A DNA stretch of 64,000 nucleotides from Morganella morganii (GCF_019243775.1 NZ_CP069157.1:1240001-1304000), one strand, 5' to 3'. Shown: positions 51,172 to 61,194, numbered from the stretch's first letter. The notes: generated by a model not told the origin, from the sequence alone. Program-made: numbers and translations.

Positions 51172-51594
51172 TTATTTTGTCAGATAAAACTGATTGGTCT
51201 GCCACAGATGAATGGCGTTGCGGCTGGCTTCAAAATGCGGTTCGGGCAGATTATCCGGAGAGCACCAGATAATGCCGTCAAATTTATCCGGCTCCCGGAT
51301 CACCGGCAGCGTATCGCTGTCATAGTGTGCCAGCAGGCAGACTGATACCGTGTGCTTGCCTTCCGCCCGGTATGTTTCCAGGTTATTGCACAGACCGATA
51401 ACCTTCGGGTCAGTAAGGGTAATGCCGATCTCTTCCTGAATTTCACGGATAGCGCAGGCTTCAAAGGTTTCACCGGGATCAACATGTCCCCCGAAAATGG
51501 ACCAGTATGGCGCATGTTTGCCGCTGCGTTTACCCAGCAGCACTTCACCTTTGCTGTTGACAATAACCACCCCGGTACCAACGACGACTGACAT
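51172..51594 (-). CDS. NUDIX hydrolase
   Basis: 140 residues from ATG 51594, AAGAAGGA upstream; a longer reading to 51768 would run into the fruK promoter. The Nudix box GHVDPGETFEACAIREIQEE (residues about 36-55) has all the metal-binding Glu. Likely cleaves a nucleotide diphosphate derivative; the substrate cannot be told. The N-terminal VGTGVVIVNSKGEVLLGKRSG is typical of NudI/MutT-like nucleotide pyrophosphatases. Diverges from fruK. Confidence 0.85.
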   Translation of the reverse strand: MSVVVGTGVVIVNSKGEVLLGKRSGKHAPYWSIFGGHVDPGETFEACAIREIQEEIGITLTDPKVIGLCNNLETYRAEGKHTVSVCLLAHYDSDTLPVIREPDKFDGIIWCSPDNLPEPHFEASRNAIHLWQTNQFYLTK

Positions 51595-51693
51595 TATTTT
51601 TTCCTTCTTTTTAATCAGATTGCGGGCGCTATGGTACACTTCCGTGCGCCGGAGTGACAGCCTGTCTGTTTTTGACAATATCTTCCTGCAAAA

Positions 51694-51749
51694 TGAATGA
51701 TTCAGAGCATAGAATATCTGCCTGTCTGTGTTATAACTGAAACGATTCA
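51694..51749 (+). promoter_or_regulatory. Two Cra (FruR) operators upstream of fruK
   Basis: ACTGAAACGATTCA at 51736-51749 fits the Cra consensus RSTGAAWCSNTHHW at every position. TGAATGATTCAG at 51694-51705 is a near match in the opposite orientation. E. coli fruBKA also has two Cra sites ahead of fruB. The sites lie 84-139 bp upstream of the fruK start. Confidence 0.65.
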
Positions 51750-51832
51750 AAAGCAGCTGTTGTATCATGCTGCATTATATTACTAATGATTATAACCCGT
51801 TAGCCAAAAATAACAGAGGGAGCACCCGGCTG

Positions 51833-52771
51833 ATGACCCGTCGAGTAGCCACAATTACCTTAAATCCGGCCTATGACCTTGTGGGAATGTGTCCGTCCCT
51901 TGTCCCGGGCGAGGTGAACCGTGTCAGAACGGTTGGGTTACATCCTGCGGGAAAAGGCATTAATGTCGCCAAAGTTCTGCGCGACCTCGGGGTGGATGTA
52001 ACTGTCAGCGGCTTTCTGGGGAAAGATAATCAGGAAGAATTTCAGCATTTTTTCAGTGAAAACGGGCTGGCAAACCGCTTCCATGTGATCCCGGGGCGCA
52101 CCCGGATCAACGTGAAACTGACCGAAAACAGCGGCTCGGTGACGGATCTGAATTTCTCCGGTTTCCGTATCACCGAGAGCGAATGGCAGAAGTTTATGGC
52201 CGATTCACTGACCTGGCTCGGGCAGTTCGATATGGTGGTGGTCAGCGGCAGCCTGCCGGAAGGTGTGGATCCGGCGTGGTTCACCACCTGGATGAGCCGC
52301 CTGCGCCAGCTGTGTCCGTGCATTATTTTTGACAGCAGCCGTGAGGCGCTGGTGGCCGGTCTGAAAGCCACGCCGTGGCTGGTGAAGCCCAACCGTCATG
52401 AACTTGAGATCTGGGCGGGTAAACCGCTGCCGGAACTGAAGGATGTGATTAACGCCGCCCATGCCCTGCGGGACAAAGGCATTGCCCATGTGGTGATTTC
52501 GCTGGGGCAGGAAGGGGCGCTGTGGGTGAATGCCTCCGGTGCCTGGCGTGCACTGCCGCCGCATTGCGAGGTGGTGAGCACCGTCGGGGCAGGGGATTCA
52601 ATGGTCGGCGGCCTGGTATACGGCCTGCTGATGAGCCAGAGCAGCGAACACACGCTGCGGATGGCGACAGCGGTGTCTGCACTGGCAGTGAGCCAGCCCG
52701 GTGTCGGTGTCCGTGACCGCGCCGAACTGGCGGCAATGATGGCAAAAATTAAACTCAGCCCGGTGGTATAA
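51833..52771 (+). CDS. fruK: 1-phosphofructokinase FruK, without fruB or fruA
   Basis: 312 residues from ATG 51833 (MTRRVATITLNPAYDLVG), matching the E. coli start; GAGGGAG is 12 nt upstream. PfkB-family kinase with HPAGKGINVAKVL near residue 38 and the catalytic GAGDSMVGG near residue 248. It turns fructose 1-phosphate into fructose 1,6-bisphosphate in the cytoplasm. In E. coli it lies between the PTS genes fruB and fruA; here the upstream neighbour is a Nudix gene and nfo ends 6 bp downstream, so neither PTS gene is present locally. Confidence 0.95.
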   Translation: MTRRVATITLNPAYDLVGMCPSLVPGEVNRVRTVGLHPAGKGINVAKVLRDLGVDVTVSGFLGKDNQEEFQHFFSENGLANRFHVIPGRTRINVKLTENSGSVTDLNFSGFRITESEWQKFMADSLTWLGQFDMVVVSGSLPEGVDPAWFTTWMSRLRQLCPCIIFDSSREALVAGLKATPWLVKPNRHELEIWAGKPLPELKDVINAAHALRDKGIAHVVISLGQEGALWVNASGAWRALPPHCEVVSTVGAGDSMVGGLVYGLLMSQSSEHTLRMATAVSALAVSQPGVGVRDRAELAAMMAKIKLSPVV

Positions 52772-52777
52772 CCCGGG

Positions 52778-53620
52778 TTATTTTTCCAGCGATTTCAGCC
52801 AGGCAATTTCCTGCGCCCAGATATCCGGATTCACGGTTTCCAGTACCATCGGGATGCCGTCGAACCGTTTATCTTTCATAATAAACTCAAACGGCGCATT
52901 GCCGATTTTACCCTGACCGAGACTATCGTGACGGTCAACGCGGCTGGCGAACTCACTTTTTGCATCATTCAGGTGCATGCCCTTCAGATACTCAAACCCG
53001 ACAATGCTTTCAAAATCCGCAAACGTGGCTTTGCAGGTTTCCGGTGTCCGCAGATCATACCCGGCGGCAAACGCGTGGCAGGTATCGATACAGACACCAA
53101 CGCGGGATTTATCCTCCACGCCCTCAATAATGGCGGCCAGTTGCTCAAAGCGGAACCCGAGGTTGCTTCCCTGTCCGGCGGTATTTTCAATCACGGCAAT
53201 CACACCGCTGGTTTTATCCAGCGCAATATTAATGGATTCCGCGATCCGCGCCAGACAAGCCTTTTCCTCAATCTTATTGAGGTGGCTGCCGGGATGGAAA
53301 TTCAGACGGTCGATCCCGAGCTGTTCGCAGCGCTGCAATTCATCAAGAAATGCCTCGCGGGATTTTTCCAGTGCTTCCGTTTCCGGATGGCCGAGGTTAA
53401 TCAAATAGCTGTCGTGGGGCAGGATCTGCCCGTGGCCGTAGCCGTATTTTTTGCAGTTGGCCTTAAAGGCCGCGATGACGTTTTCCGGCAGGGGGGCAGC
53501 TTTCCACTGGCGCTGATTTTTGGTGAACAGGGCAAAGGCTGTGGCGCCCAGTTCATGCGCACGGATAACTGCCTGATCAACACCACCGGCGGCGCTGACG
53601 TGTGCTCCGACATATTTCAT
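52778..53620 (-). CDS. nfo: Endonuclease IV (AP endonuclease)
   Basis: 280 residues (E. coli 285) from ATG 53620 with AAGGAG upstream. AP2 TIM-barrel enzyme with zinc ligands in [30 protein letters not shown] and MHLNDAK. Cuts 5' of abasic sites in base-excision repair; SoxRS-regulated in E. coli. Convergent with fruK with a 6-bp gap and upstream of yeiH, as in E. coli. Confidence 0.97.
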   Translation of the reverse strand: MKYVGAHVSAAGGVDQAVIRAHELGATAFALFTKNQRQWKAAPLPENVIAAFKANCKKYGYGHGQILPHDSYLINLGHPETEALEKSREAFLDELQRCEQLGIDRLNFHPGSHLNKIEEKACLARIAESINIALDKTSGVIAVIENTAGQGSNLGFRFEQLAAIIEGVEDKSRVGVCIDTCHAFAAGYDLRTPETCKATFADFESIVGFEYLKGMHLNDAKSEFASRVDRHDSLGQGKIGNAPFEFIMKDKRFDGIPMVLETVNPDIWAQEIAWLKSLEK

Positions 53621-53725
53621 TGGTTTTTCTCCTTCTTTGTGCCGATTATGGCATAAGGAACCGGAGAATGCAGTGACAGGATATCCCGGCCGCACAACCG
53701 GGATATCACAGAAAGAAGGGCAGGA

Positions 53726-54814
53726 TCAACCGGTGATCAGCGGGATAAGCAGGTTAATTGCCGCACCGCCGCCAATCAGCCAGCCGAACAGCACCAGCGC
53801 CATCAGCATCGGCTTGATACCGGCCTGGCGGATAGCACTGACGTGAGTGGTCAGGCCGAGTGCCACCATTGCCATCGCCAGCAGAATGGTATCGAGCACA
53901 ATAATCTGGCGGACAATAATTTCCGGGATCAGATGGAAGGAGTTAAATCCGGCCACCAGAATAAAGAAGACGGCAAACCACGGGATAGTGATTTTGGATT
54001 TTTCCTTCGCCGCGCCCCCGGCACTGCTTTTCTGACGGCTCAGATACTGAGACAGGATCAGAAGGAACGGCGCCAGCATCATCACGCGGATCATTTTACT
54101 GATCACGGCGCTGTTTTCCGCATCCGGGCTGATGGTGTGACCAATCGCCACCACCTGAGCCACTTCATGCACGGAAGACCCGGCATACACCCCGAAACTC
54201 ATGTCGGTGAACGGCAGCCAGCCCAGCGCGGCATTGAGATGGAACAGCCACGGGTACAGGAAGATACCGATGGTGCCGAAAATCACCACGGTGGAGACCG
54301 CAACCGCCACTTTACTTGCCGGGGCTTTAACCACCGGCTCGGTGGCCATCACCGCTGCCGCACCACAGATACTGCTACCGGCACCAATCAGAATGACGGT
54401 TTCTCTGTCCAGCCCGAACCATTTACGGCCGATATACATGGCGATCAGGAAGGTGCTGGTCAGCATCACGGCATCAATAATCACGCCGCTGATCCCGACA
54501 TCGGCAATCTGCTGAAATGTCAGACGGAAGCCGTACAGGATGATCCCCGCCCGTAAAAAATAGTGTTTGGCAAACCCCACCCCGGCTTCGCACTGTGGCT
54601 TGATATGCGGGTAAACGGTATTACCGGCAATAATCCCCAGCAGAATAGCCAGTGTCAGTGCGCCCAGCCCGAGGTTGATAAACCAGGGCATTTCCCCGAG
54701 CAGCATAGCGGCGGTGGTCAGAACCCCCGCCAGGACAAAGCCCGGAAGTAGTCTCAGCCACATCGGTTTTGCTGTGCAGCGGGCTTTTTCGGTTTTGATA
54801 TGACTTTCAGACAT
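53726..54814 (-). CDS. yeiH: YeiH family putative sulfate/small-anion exporter
   Basis: 362 residues from ATG 54814 ([13 protein letters not shown]); about ten membrane segments of the UPF0324/YeiH family. [24 protein letters not shown] and [13 protein letters not shown] are family signatures. Transport substrate uncertain; some members export sulfate. Divergent from the LysR regulator yeiE, which may control it. Confidence 0.93.
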   Translation of the reverse strand: MSESHIKTEKARCTAKPMWLRLLPGFVLAGVLTTAAMLLGEMPWFINLGLGALTLAILLGIIAGNTVYPHIKPQCEAGVGFAKHYFLRAGIILYGFRLTFQQIADVGISGVIIDAVMLTSTFLIAMYIGRKWFGLDRETVILIGAGSSICGAAAVMATEPVVKAPASKVAVAVSTVVIFGTIGIFLYPWLFHLNAALGWLPFTDMSFGVYAGSSVHEVAQVVAIGHTISPDAENSAVISKMIRVMMLAPFLLILSQYLSRQKSSAGGAAKEKSKITIPWFAVFFILVAGFNSFHLIPEIIVRQIIVLDTILLAMAMVALGLTTHVSAIRQAGIKPMLMALVLFGWLIGGGAAINLLIPLITG

Positions 54815-54995
54815 AAGTAACTCACAAAAAGGAATAACGATGTGCAAAGCATAGCGGAAAGCGTAATATTTTTAAAATTCATAATAATTCTATAATCAAC
54901 CTAAAAATCAGGTTAGCGGTAATGGCAATGTTAAATTATAAGTATAATGTTAATATGATGATAATAATCGGGATAAAATAAGGGAGCGCTTTGCC

Positions 54996-55862
54996 ATGCG
55001 CATCACACTGAGACAGCTCGAAGTCTTTACAGAAGTTCAGAAGTCCGGTTCGACGACACAAGCTTCCCAGCAGCTGGCGCTTTCACAGTCCGCCGTGAGT
55101 GCCTCTCTGACGGATCTGGAAAATCAGCTGAATGTTCAGCTGTTTGACCGGGTCGGTAAACGGCTGGTGACCAATGAACACGGACGGCTGCTGTATCCGA
55201 AAGCCATTGCCCTGCTCGAGCAGGCCGGTGAAATTGAACAGCTGTTTAAAACCGATGCGGGGGCATTGCGTTTTGCGGCCAGTACCACCATCGGCAACTA
55301 TATGCTGCCGGAAATGCTGGGGGCATACCGTGCAGTGCATGAAAATACACCGGTTGAATTATTTATCGCTAATACTGAGGAAGTGATTAAAGCCGTGCTG
55401 GAGTTCCGCGCGGATATGGGGCTTATCGAAGGGGTCTGCCATTCCCCGGAACTGATTACCGAGCCGTGGCTGGAAGATGAGCTGGTGATTTTCTGCAGCC
55501 CGGATAATCCGCTCAGTCAGAAAAGCAATGTGACTCCTGATGATCTGAAAAATGTGGCCTGGGTTCTGCGTGAACGCGGTTCGGGTACGCGGGAAGTGCT
55601 GGATCAGATCCTCTTTAACCGTCTGCCGGGTTTCCGCGTGGAAATGGAGCTGGGGAATTCCGAGGCCGTCAAACACGCGGTACGCTTCGGGCGCGGGGTC
55701 AGTTGTCTGTCGCGGCGGGTGATTGCCGAACAGCTGAGTAACGGGCTGTTGTCAGAGGTGAAGATTGCCGGGCTTACCCTCAACCGCACACTTTTCCGGA
55801 TTTATCACCGTCAGAAACATATCTCCAACGCCCTCAATACCTTCCTGACCTATTGCCGCTGA
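54996..55862 (+). CDS. yeiE: LysR-type regulator YeiE
   Basis: 288 residues. N-terminal winged helix (residues 4-62, [20 protein letters not shown], then [13 protein letters not shown]) and a periplasmic-binding-like effector domain. In Enterobacteriaceae YeiE has been linked to lysP activation, sulfite response and motility. Lies between the divergent yeiH and downstream lysP with a 187-bp promoter region holding a clear dyad. Followed by a GC-rich hairpin at 55880-55903. Confidence 0.93.
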   Translation: MRITLRQLEVFTEVQKSGSTTQASQQLALSQSAVSASLTDLENQLNVQLFDRVGKRLVTNEHGRLLYPKAIALLEQAGEIEQLFKTDAGALRFAASTTIGNYMLPEMLGAYRAVHENTPVELFIANTEEVIKAVLEFRADMGLIEGVCHSPELITEPWLEDELVIFCSPDNPLSQKSNVTPDDLKNVAWVLRERGSGTREVLDQILFNRLPGFRVEMELGNSEAVKHAVRFGRGVSCLSRRVIAEQLSNGLLSEVKIAGLTLNRTLFRIYHRQKHISNALNTFLTYCR

Positions 55863-55879
55863 CGCGGCATCTGTTTCTT

Positions 55880-55903
55880 CTGCCGCCGGTTTCCGGCGGG
55901 CAG
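55880..55903 (+). terminator. Hairpin after yeiE
   Basis: CTGCC...GGCAG enclosing CCGG-TTT-CCGG; strong GC stem without a T-run, so intrinsic termination is uncertain. Confidence 0.45.
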
Positions 55904-55911
55904 CTGAGGCA

Positions 55912-55936
55912 AATTATAAGCCGGGTGCTTATAATT
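55912..55936 (+). promoter_or_regulatory. Dyad upstream of lysP, candidate YeiE operator
   Basis: AATTATAAGC-CGGGT-GCTTATAATT is a perfect 10-bp inverted repeat. A further half (CTTATAAT) occurs near 55959-55966, giving a three-half-site LysR-type array about 110 bp before lysP. Binding by YeiE is inferred from position. Confidence 0.55.
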
Positions 55937-56049
55937 CCGCAGCGATTATGCAGGTATCTTATAATGCCGCATATTTGCTGGGTACAGTCCCGGGATTTCG
56001 CTACAATCACGCTCAGTGGATGAAAATAACTACATGAAACAGGATTGTA

Positions 56050-57531
56050 ATGTCTCAGCAAGCAAATCAAATCGCGGGTGAACAACCGCAGACACTGCGC
56101 CGTGAATTAAAGGCGCGCCATCTGGCGATGATCGCCATCGGCGGATCTATCGGTACGGGGCTGTTTGTCGCTTCCGGTGCCACTGTTGCCCAGGCCGGTC
56201 CCGGCGGGGCGCTGTTAACCTATGCCATTATCGGCCTGATGGTCTATTTCCTGATGACCAGCCTCGGCGAACTCGCGGCCTATATGCCGGTATCGGGTTC
56301 ATTTGCCACTTACGGCGCCAAATATGTGGATGAAGGCTTCGGTTTCGCACTGGGCTGGAACTACTGGTACAACTGGGCGGTGACTATCGCGGTTGACCTG
56401 GTGGCAGCACAGCTGGTGATGACCTACTGGTTCCCGGCAGATCAGATTCCGGGCTGGGTCTGGAGTGCGGCGTTCCTCGCCATCATGTTCCTGCTTAACT
56501 TTATCTCTGTAAAAGGATTCGGTGAGGCGGAATACTGGTTCTCCTTAATTAAGGTCAGTACCGTTATCCTGTTTATTGTTGTCGGCGTGATGATGATCAC
56601 CGGCATTATGAAAGGCGGGGAAGGTGCTGGCTGGCATAACTGGACTGTCGGCGAGGCACCGTTCAAGGGCGGGTTTGCCGCGATGATCGGGGTGGCCATG
56701 ATTGTCGGCTTCTCCTTCCAGGGAACAGAACTTATCGGTATCGCTGCCGGTGAATCCAAAGATCCGGCCAAAAATATTCCGAAAGCGGTGCGTAAGGTGT
56801 TCTGGCGTATCCTGCTGTTCTATGTGCTGGCGATTCTGGTGATCAGCCTGATTATCCCGTACACCGACCCGAATCTGCTGCGTAATGATGAAACCGATAT
56901 CAGCGTCAGTCCGTTCACCCTGGTCTTTGAACGCGCCGGTCTGCTCTCTGCGGCAGCAGTGATGAACGCGGTTATCCTGACAGCGGTACTGTCTGCGGGT
57001 AACTCCGGGATGTATGCCTCCACCCGTATGCTGTACACCCTGGCAAAATCCGGCAAAGCACCGAAACTGTTTGCCAAACTGTCCAAAGGCGGTGTGCCGC
57101 GTAACGCGCTGATTGCCACGACGGTGATTGCTGCGCTCTGCTTCCTGACATCGATGTTCGGTAACCAGTCTGTGTATCTGTGGCTGCTGAATGCCTCGGG
57201 GATGACCGGCTTTATCGCCTGGCTGGGGATTGCCATCAGCCACTACCGTTTCCGCAGAGGCTATATTAAGCAGGGCTATGACCTGAACGATCTGCCGTAC
57301 CGCTCCGGTTTCTTCCCGGTCGGCCCGATCTTCGCCTTTATTCTGTGTCTGACCATCACCCTCGGTCAGAACTACGAAGCCTTCCTGCAGGATCAGATTG
57401 ACTGGGTGGGTGTGGTCGCGACCTATATCGGTCTGCCGCTGTTCTTCGCCATCTGGTTTGGTTATAAAATTGTTAAGCGTACTAAGTTTGTCCGCTACGG
57501 CGAAATGGACTTTCCGGCCAGCCATAAATAA
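56050..57531 (+). CDS. lysP: Lysine-specific permease LysP
   Basis: 493 residues (E. coli 489), twelve membrane segments of the APC family. GGSIGTGLFVASGA near residue 31 is the substrate-site helix; LLTYAIIGLMVYFLMTSLGELAAY follows. Imports lysine by proton symport and in E. coli tethers the regulator CadC. Downstream of yeiE, as in E. coli, and followed by a strong terminator. Confidence 0.96.
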   Translation: MSQQANQIAGEQPQTLRRELKARHLAMIAIGGSIGTGLFVASGATVAQAGPGGALLTYAIIGLMVYFLMTSLGELAAYMPVSGSFATYGAKYVDEGFGFALGWNYWYNWAVTIAVDLVAAQLVMTYWFPADQIPGWVWSAAFLAIMFLLNFISVKGFGEAEYWFSLIKVSTVILFIVVGVMMITGIMKGGEGAGWHNWTVGEAPFKGGFAAMIGVAMIVGFSFQGTELIGIAAGESKDPAKNIPKAVRKVFWRILLFYVLAILVISLIIPYTDPNLLRNDETDISVSPFTLVFERAGLLSAAAVMNAVILTAVLSAGNSGMYASTRMLYTLAKSGKAPKLFAKLSKGGVPRNALIATTVIAALCFLTSMFGNQSVYLWLLNASGMTGFIAWLGIAISHYRFRRGYIKQGYDLNDLPYRSGFFPVGPIFAFILCLTITLGQNYEAFLQDQIDWVGVVATYIGLPLFFAIWFGYKIVKRTKFVRYGEMDFPASHK

Positions 57532-57573
57532 GGCTGTGTGACCCGATTTTGTGACATATCACGTAAATTGATA

Positions 57574-57606
57574 AAAAACCTGACGATCCTGGTCAGGTTT
57601 TTTTTT
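57574..57606 (+). terminator. Terminator after lysP
   Basis: AAAACCTGAC-GATCCTG-GTCAGGTTTTTTTT hairpin with T8. Confidence 0.9.
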
Positions 57607-57608
57607 AT

Positions 57609-57843
57609 GTTTGTCGTTACAGGCTTTGCAGGGGTATTTACGGGTTGAAACTGTGTTTATCCGTTAAGTCAGTCGTTTTATCTGTTAATAATGAATATCA
57701 CTTACAGATTATCTTTCGATATATCGCTATCACCTGATGATAACGAATATTGTAATGAGGAAGATAATTATTCCGTATTGATAAGGGTTCTTATTTGCTT
57801 TATTGTTAACGCCAATTTCTGACAGATAACAGGAGTCGGTAAC
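57609..57843 (+). promoter_or_regulatory. Promoter region of iron-uptake operon, possible Fur sites
   Basis: AT-rich 230 bp. GATAACGAATATTGTAATG (about 57737) and AAGATAATTATTCC (about 57760) contain partial GATAAT hexamers of the Fur box. None is a strong 19-bp match, so iron regulation is likely from gene content but not proven here. Confidence 0.35.
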
Positions 57844-58968
57844 GTGAAATTAGTATCTGTAGCAAAAGGGCTGACCATGAGCCTGGCAGCAGGGGCTGTT
57901 CTGATGAGCAGCGCAGCATGGGCGGAAACAGTGGTTGATGCCGCAGGGCGTACGGTGGAAGTACCGGAAAAAGTGGAGCGCATCCTGTTAGGGGAAGGGC
58001 GTATGATCCACGCGGTGGCATTGCTGGAAGGGGACAAACCACTGGCACGTATTGCCGGCTGGCAGGGTGACTTCCGCAAACTCGACCCGCAGTCTTATGC
58101 TGTCTACAAAGCTAAATTCCCGGAAATCGACAAGATCCCGCTGATCGGTAACACGACAGAGGACAGCGTCAGTGCAGAAAAAGTATTAACCCTCAATCCG
58201 GATGTGGCTATTTTCGGCCTGGCCGGTCACGGACCGGGTAAAAACAGCGAGCTGGTCGGTCAGCTGGAAAAAGCCGGTATCCCGGTTGTCTTTGTGGATT
58301 TCCGCAACGAACCGCTGAAAAACACTCTGCCGGGTATGCGTGTGCTGGGTAAAGTGCTGCACCGCGAAGAAAAAGCCAAAGCCTTTGAAGATTTCTATCA
58401 GAAGCAGATGAAGTTAGTCACTGACGTGACAGACAAAATCCCGGAAGATAAAAAACCGACCGTGTTTATCGATCTGCGCGCCGGGTCTTTCCCTGACTGC
58501 TGCGGTACTGCCGGTAACGGTAACCTCGGTAACTTTATCGATCTGGCGGGCGGTAAAAACATCGCCAAAGACGTTCTGCCGACACCACTGGGTACCATGA
58601 ACCTGGAGAAAGTGATTGCGGCGGATCCGGATATTTATCTGGTCAGCGGCGCGAAAGCCCCGGGCAGCACCGATGCGGGTGTTCAGCTGGGTGCGCAGGC
58701 AACAGAAGCGGATGCCAAAGCCAGCCTGAAAGCCATTACTGAGCGTAAGGGCATTAATACCCTGACCGCAGTGAAAGAAGGGCGTGACTATGCTATCTGG
58801 CACAACTATTATAACTCACCTTATAACGTGATTGCCGCGCAGGCCTTTGCCAAGTGGTTCTATCCGGAGCAGTTTAAAGATCTGGATCCGAAGAAAACCA
58901 TGGATGAAATGTACAGTCAGTTCCTGGCTGTCGAACCAACCGGCACATACTGGGTCAGCGGTAAATAA
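57844..58968 (+). CDS. Iron-siderophore ABC transporter, periplasmic binding protein
   Basis: 374 residues with a signal peptide (residues 1-27, ending SSAAWA). Class III (BtuF/FhuD-type) binding protein: VDAAGRTVEVPEKVERILL near residue 30, then two lobes. DCCGTAGNGNLGNFIDLAGG near residue 220 is characteristic of a subgroup including Yersinia YiuA. First gene of a four-gene import set. The ligand is probably a ferric siderophore; heme is less likely because no heme-oxygenase or HmuS-like gene is near. Confidence 0.87.
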   Translation: MKLVSVAKGLTMSLAAGAVLMSSAAWAETVVDAAGRTVEVPEKVERILLGEGRMIHAVALLEGDKPLARIAGWQGDFRKLDPQSYAVYKAKFPEIDKIPLIGNTTEDSVSAEKVLTLNPDVAIFGLAGHGPGKNSELVGQLEKAGIPVVFVDFRNEPLKNTLPGMRVLGKVLHREEKAKAFEDFYQKQMKLVTDVTDKIPEDKKPTVFIDLRAGSFPDCCGTAGNGNLGNFIDLAGGKNIAKDVLPTPLGTMNLEKVIAADPDIYLVSGAKAPGSTDAGVQLGAQATEADAKASLKAITERKGINTLTAVKEGRDYAIWHNYYNSPYNVIAAQAFAKWFYPEQFKDLDPKKTMDEMYSQFLAVEPTGTYWVSGK

Positions 58969-58996
58969 TTTTAAGTAGTCAGCAGGTATTTGAATA

Positions 58997-60094
58997 ATGA
59001 GTATTACCACAGAAGCAATGCTACAGACGAAGCCGGAACAGGCAGGCAGTGAATTAAGCTGTGATGTGAAATCACATTACCGGCGTGTACTGCGCAGGCG
59101 GCTGATGTGGATGTTTGCGGTGGTTGCGGTAATACTCTGTACCGTGGTGCTCGATTTCACCATGGGGCCGTCCGGGCTGACCCTTGATGCACTCTGGCAG
59201 ACCCTGGTGTCGCCGGAAAGTGTATCCGCGGGCACCCGTGTGATTGTCTGGGAAATACGTCTGCCGTATGCCCTGATGGCCGTGGTGGTCGGCATGTCTC
59301 TCGGTCTTGCCGGGGCAGAGATGCAGACCATCCTCAATAACCCGCTGGCGAGTCCGTTTACCCTCGGCGTCTCCAACGCCGCATCGTTTGGTGCGGCGCT
59401 GGCGATAGTCCTCGGAATTGGTATTCCGGGCGTACCGGATCAGTGGTTTGTTTCCGCGAACGCCTTTATTTTTGCCCTGTTTTCCGCGCTGATGCTTGAC
59501 GGCATCACCCGCTGGACACGAGTGGCAACCTCCGGTGTGGTGTTATTCGGTATCGCAATGGTCTTTACCTTTAACGCACTGGTATCAATGATGCAGTTTA
59601 TCGCCACGGAAGACACCTTACAGGGGCTGGTTTTCTGGACGATGGGCAGCCTGGCGCGCGCCACCTGGGTGAAACTGGGTGTGATGACGCTGGCCTTTGC
59701 CATTCTGCTGCCGATTTCCATGAGTAACTCGTGGAAGCTGACCGCACTGCGCCTCGGCGAAGATCGCGCTGTCAGTTTTGGTATTAACGTGCGCCGTCTG
59801 CGTCTCGGTACGTTGCTGCGCATCAGTATTCTGACCGCGCTGGCGGTGGCTTTTGTCGGCCCGATTGCGTTTATCGGCCTGGTCGCGCCGCACATTGCCC
59901 GCATGATGTTCGGTGAGGATCACCGTTTCTATCTGCCGGCGAGTGCATTAATCGGGGCGCTGGTATTGTCGATGGCATCCATTGCCTCGAAAAACCTGAT
60001 TCCGGGCGTGATTATTCCGGTCGGTATTGTGACATCACTGGTAGGTGTGCCGTTCTTCCTGAGCATGATCCTGCGTCATAAAGGGAGCATGTAA
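58997..60094 (+). CDS. FecCD-type iron-siderophore permease
   Basis: 365 residues with about ten membrane segments. Motifs of the FecCD family: LPYALMAVVVGMSLGLAGAEMQ near residue 92, NPLASPFTLGVSNAASFGAAL near residue 115, and VGPIAFIGLVAPHIARMMFG near residue 290. Forms the homodimeric channel for the binding protein. Two bases separate its stop from the ATPase start. Confidence 0.93.
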   Translation: MSITTEAMLQTKPEQAGSELSCDVKSHYRRVLRRRLMWMFAVVAVILCTVVLDFTMGPSGLTLDALWQTLVSPESVSAGTRVIVWEIRLPYALMAVVVGMSLGLAGAEMQTILNNPLASPFTLGVSNAASFGAALAIVLGIGIPGVPDQWFVSANAFIFALFSALMLDGITRWTRVATSGVVLFGIAMVFTFNALVSMMQFIATEDTLQGLVFWTMGSLARATWVKLGVMTLAFAILLPISMSNSWKLTALRLGEDRAVSFGINVRRLRLGTLLRISILTALAVAFVGPIAFIGLVAPHIARMMFGEDHRFYLPASALIGALVLSMASIASKNLIPGVIIPVGIVTSLVGVPFFLSMILRHKGSM

Positions 60095-60095
60095 G

Positions 60096-60914
60096 ATGGA
60101 TTTGAATGCAATGTCTGCTCAGAGCGGGTTACAGATTAAACACTTCAATGCCGGTTATCCGAAACGGAAAATCATTGAAGACCTGAATGTTGAGCCTCTG
60201 CCGCGCGGTAAAATCACCGTGCTGCTCGGGCCGAACGGCAGCGGGAAATCGACCCTGCTGCGCTCCCTGGCCGGTCTGAACAAGGCGGAGGGGCAGTTAC
60301 TGCTCGATGGTCATGATCTGACGCGGATGAATTTTGCCGAACGCGCGAAGCAGGTGGTTTATCTGCCGCAGACACTACCTGCCGGGGTGCACCTGCATGT
60401 GCTGGAATCCGTGATTGTTGCACAGCGGGCTTCAGGCGGTATTTCTGACCGCGACAGTGAGCAGGAAGTGATGTCTCTGCTGTCACAATTAGGCATTGAA
60501 CATCTGGCGCTGCATTATCTGGATCAGTTATCCGGCGGTCAGAAACAATTAGTCGGGCTGGCGCAATCATTAATCCGTCAGCCGACACTGTTATTACTGG
60601 ATGAGCCGTTAAGTGCGCTGGATTTAAATTATCAGTATCACGTAATGGATTTGGTACGCCGTGAAACTCAGCGCCGGAATATTATTACGGTGGTGGTTGT
60701 GCATGATATTAATATCGCACTGCGTCACGGTGATCATATATTAATGCTGAAAGACGGGAATTTAATTGCGGAAGGGGATCCGGAAGCGGTTATTACGCCG
60801 GACAGCCTGGCAACCGTTTATGGTGTGCGCGGCCGTATTGAGCACTGCTCGCAGTCTGTGCCGCATGTTGTTATTGATGGCCTGGTGCCGCGCGCGGTTG
60901 CGGTGCTGGCATAA
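60096..60914 (+). CDS. Iron-siderophore ABC transporter ATPase
   Basis: 272 residues. Walker A GPNGSGKST (about residues 46-54), Q-loop VYLPQTL, signature LSGGQKQLVGLAQ, Walker B LLLLDEPLSALD and switch His in VVVVHD are all present. Energises the FecCD permease. Followed by a perfect 10-bp hairpin (60949-60973) that may end or stabilise the transcript. Confidence 0.95.
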   Translation: MDLNAMSAQSGLQIKHFNAGYPKRKIIEDLNVEPLPRGKITVLLGPNGSGKSTLLRSLAGLNKAEGQLLLDGHDLTRMNFAERAKQVVYLPQTLPAGVHLHVLESVIVAQRASGGISDRDSEQEVMSLLSQLGIEHLALHYLDQLSGGQKQLVGLAQSLIRQPTLLLLDEPLSALDLNYQYHVMDLVRRETQRRNIITVVVVHDINIALRHGDHILMLKDGNLIAEGDPEAVITPDSLATVYGVRGRIEHCSQSVPHVVIDGLVPRAVAVLA

Positions 60915-60948
60915 TAAAACCGGTTTATATTACATATTCTTTTTTATT

Positions 60949-60973
60949 CTCTGCGGAATATATTTCCGCAGAG
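60949..60973. repeat. Perfect hairpin after ATPase gene
   Basis: CTCTGCGGAA-TATAT-TTCCGCAGAG, 10-bp arms. T-rich sequence precedes rather than follows, so it may protect mRNA rather than terminate. Confidence 0.55.
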
Positions 60974-61078
60974 GGTGATTATCTGCATGCCGCATATGTT
61001 TTTATGCGCTGATAATACATTGTTTTCTGTATAATTTATTTTTATAAAAACAAATAACCTTATAAAAGGTAATAATAA

Positions 61079-61115
61079 AATAATGACGAATGCCTGCAAT
61101 GGCAGGGTCATTATT
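61079..61115. repeat. Hairpin in receptor leader
   Basis: AATAATGAC (61079-61087) and GTCATTATT (61107-61115) enclose CCTGC-AATG-GCAGG; long interrupted stem 80 nt upstream of the receptor start. Could be a terminator of the ATPase transcript or a leader structure. Confidence 0.5.
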
Positions 61116-61194
61116 ATTTAAAAAAAGGGATATAAATCCCTCAGAGCGAATGTCGATTGTCCATAAATATATTATCTCTTGGAGAATCAAAAGA

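Noticed and set aside
54201..54515. Antisense ORF of 104 codons opposite yeiH
   Set aside because: Shadow of a membrane protein gene; yeiH family identity is clear.
56545..57525. 326-codon minus-strand ORF opposite lysP
   Set aside because: It lies entirely inside lysP, has a His/Gln/Arg-rich shadow composition and no ribosome site. lysP is certain.
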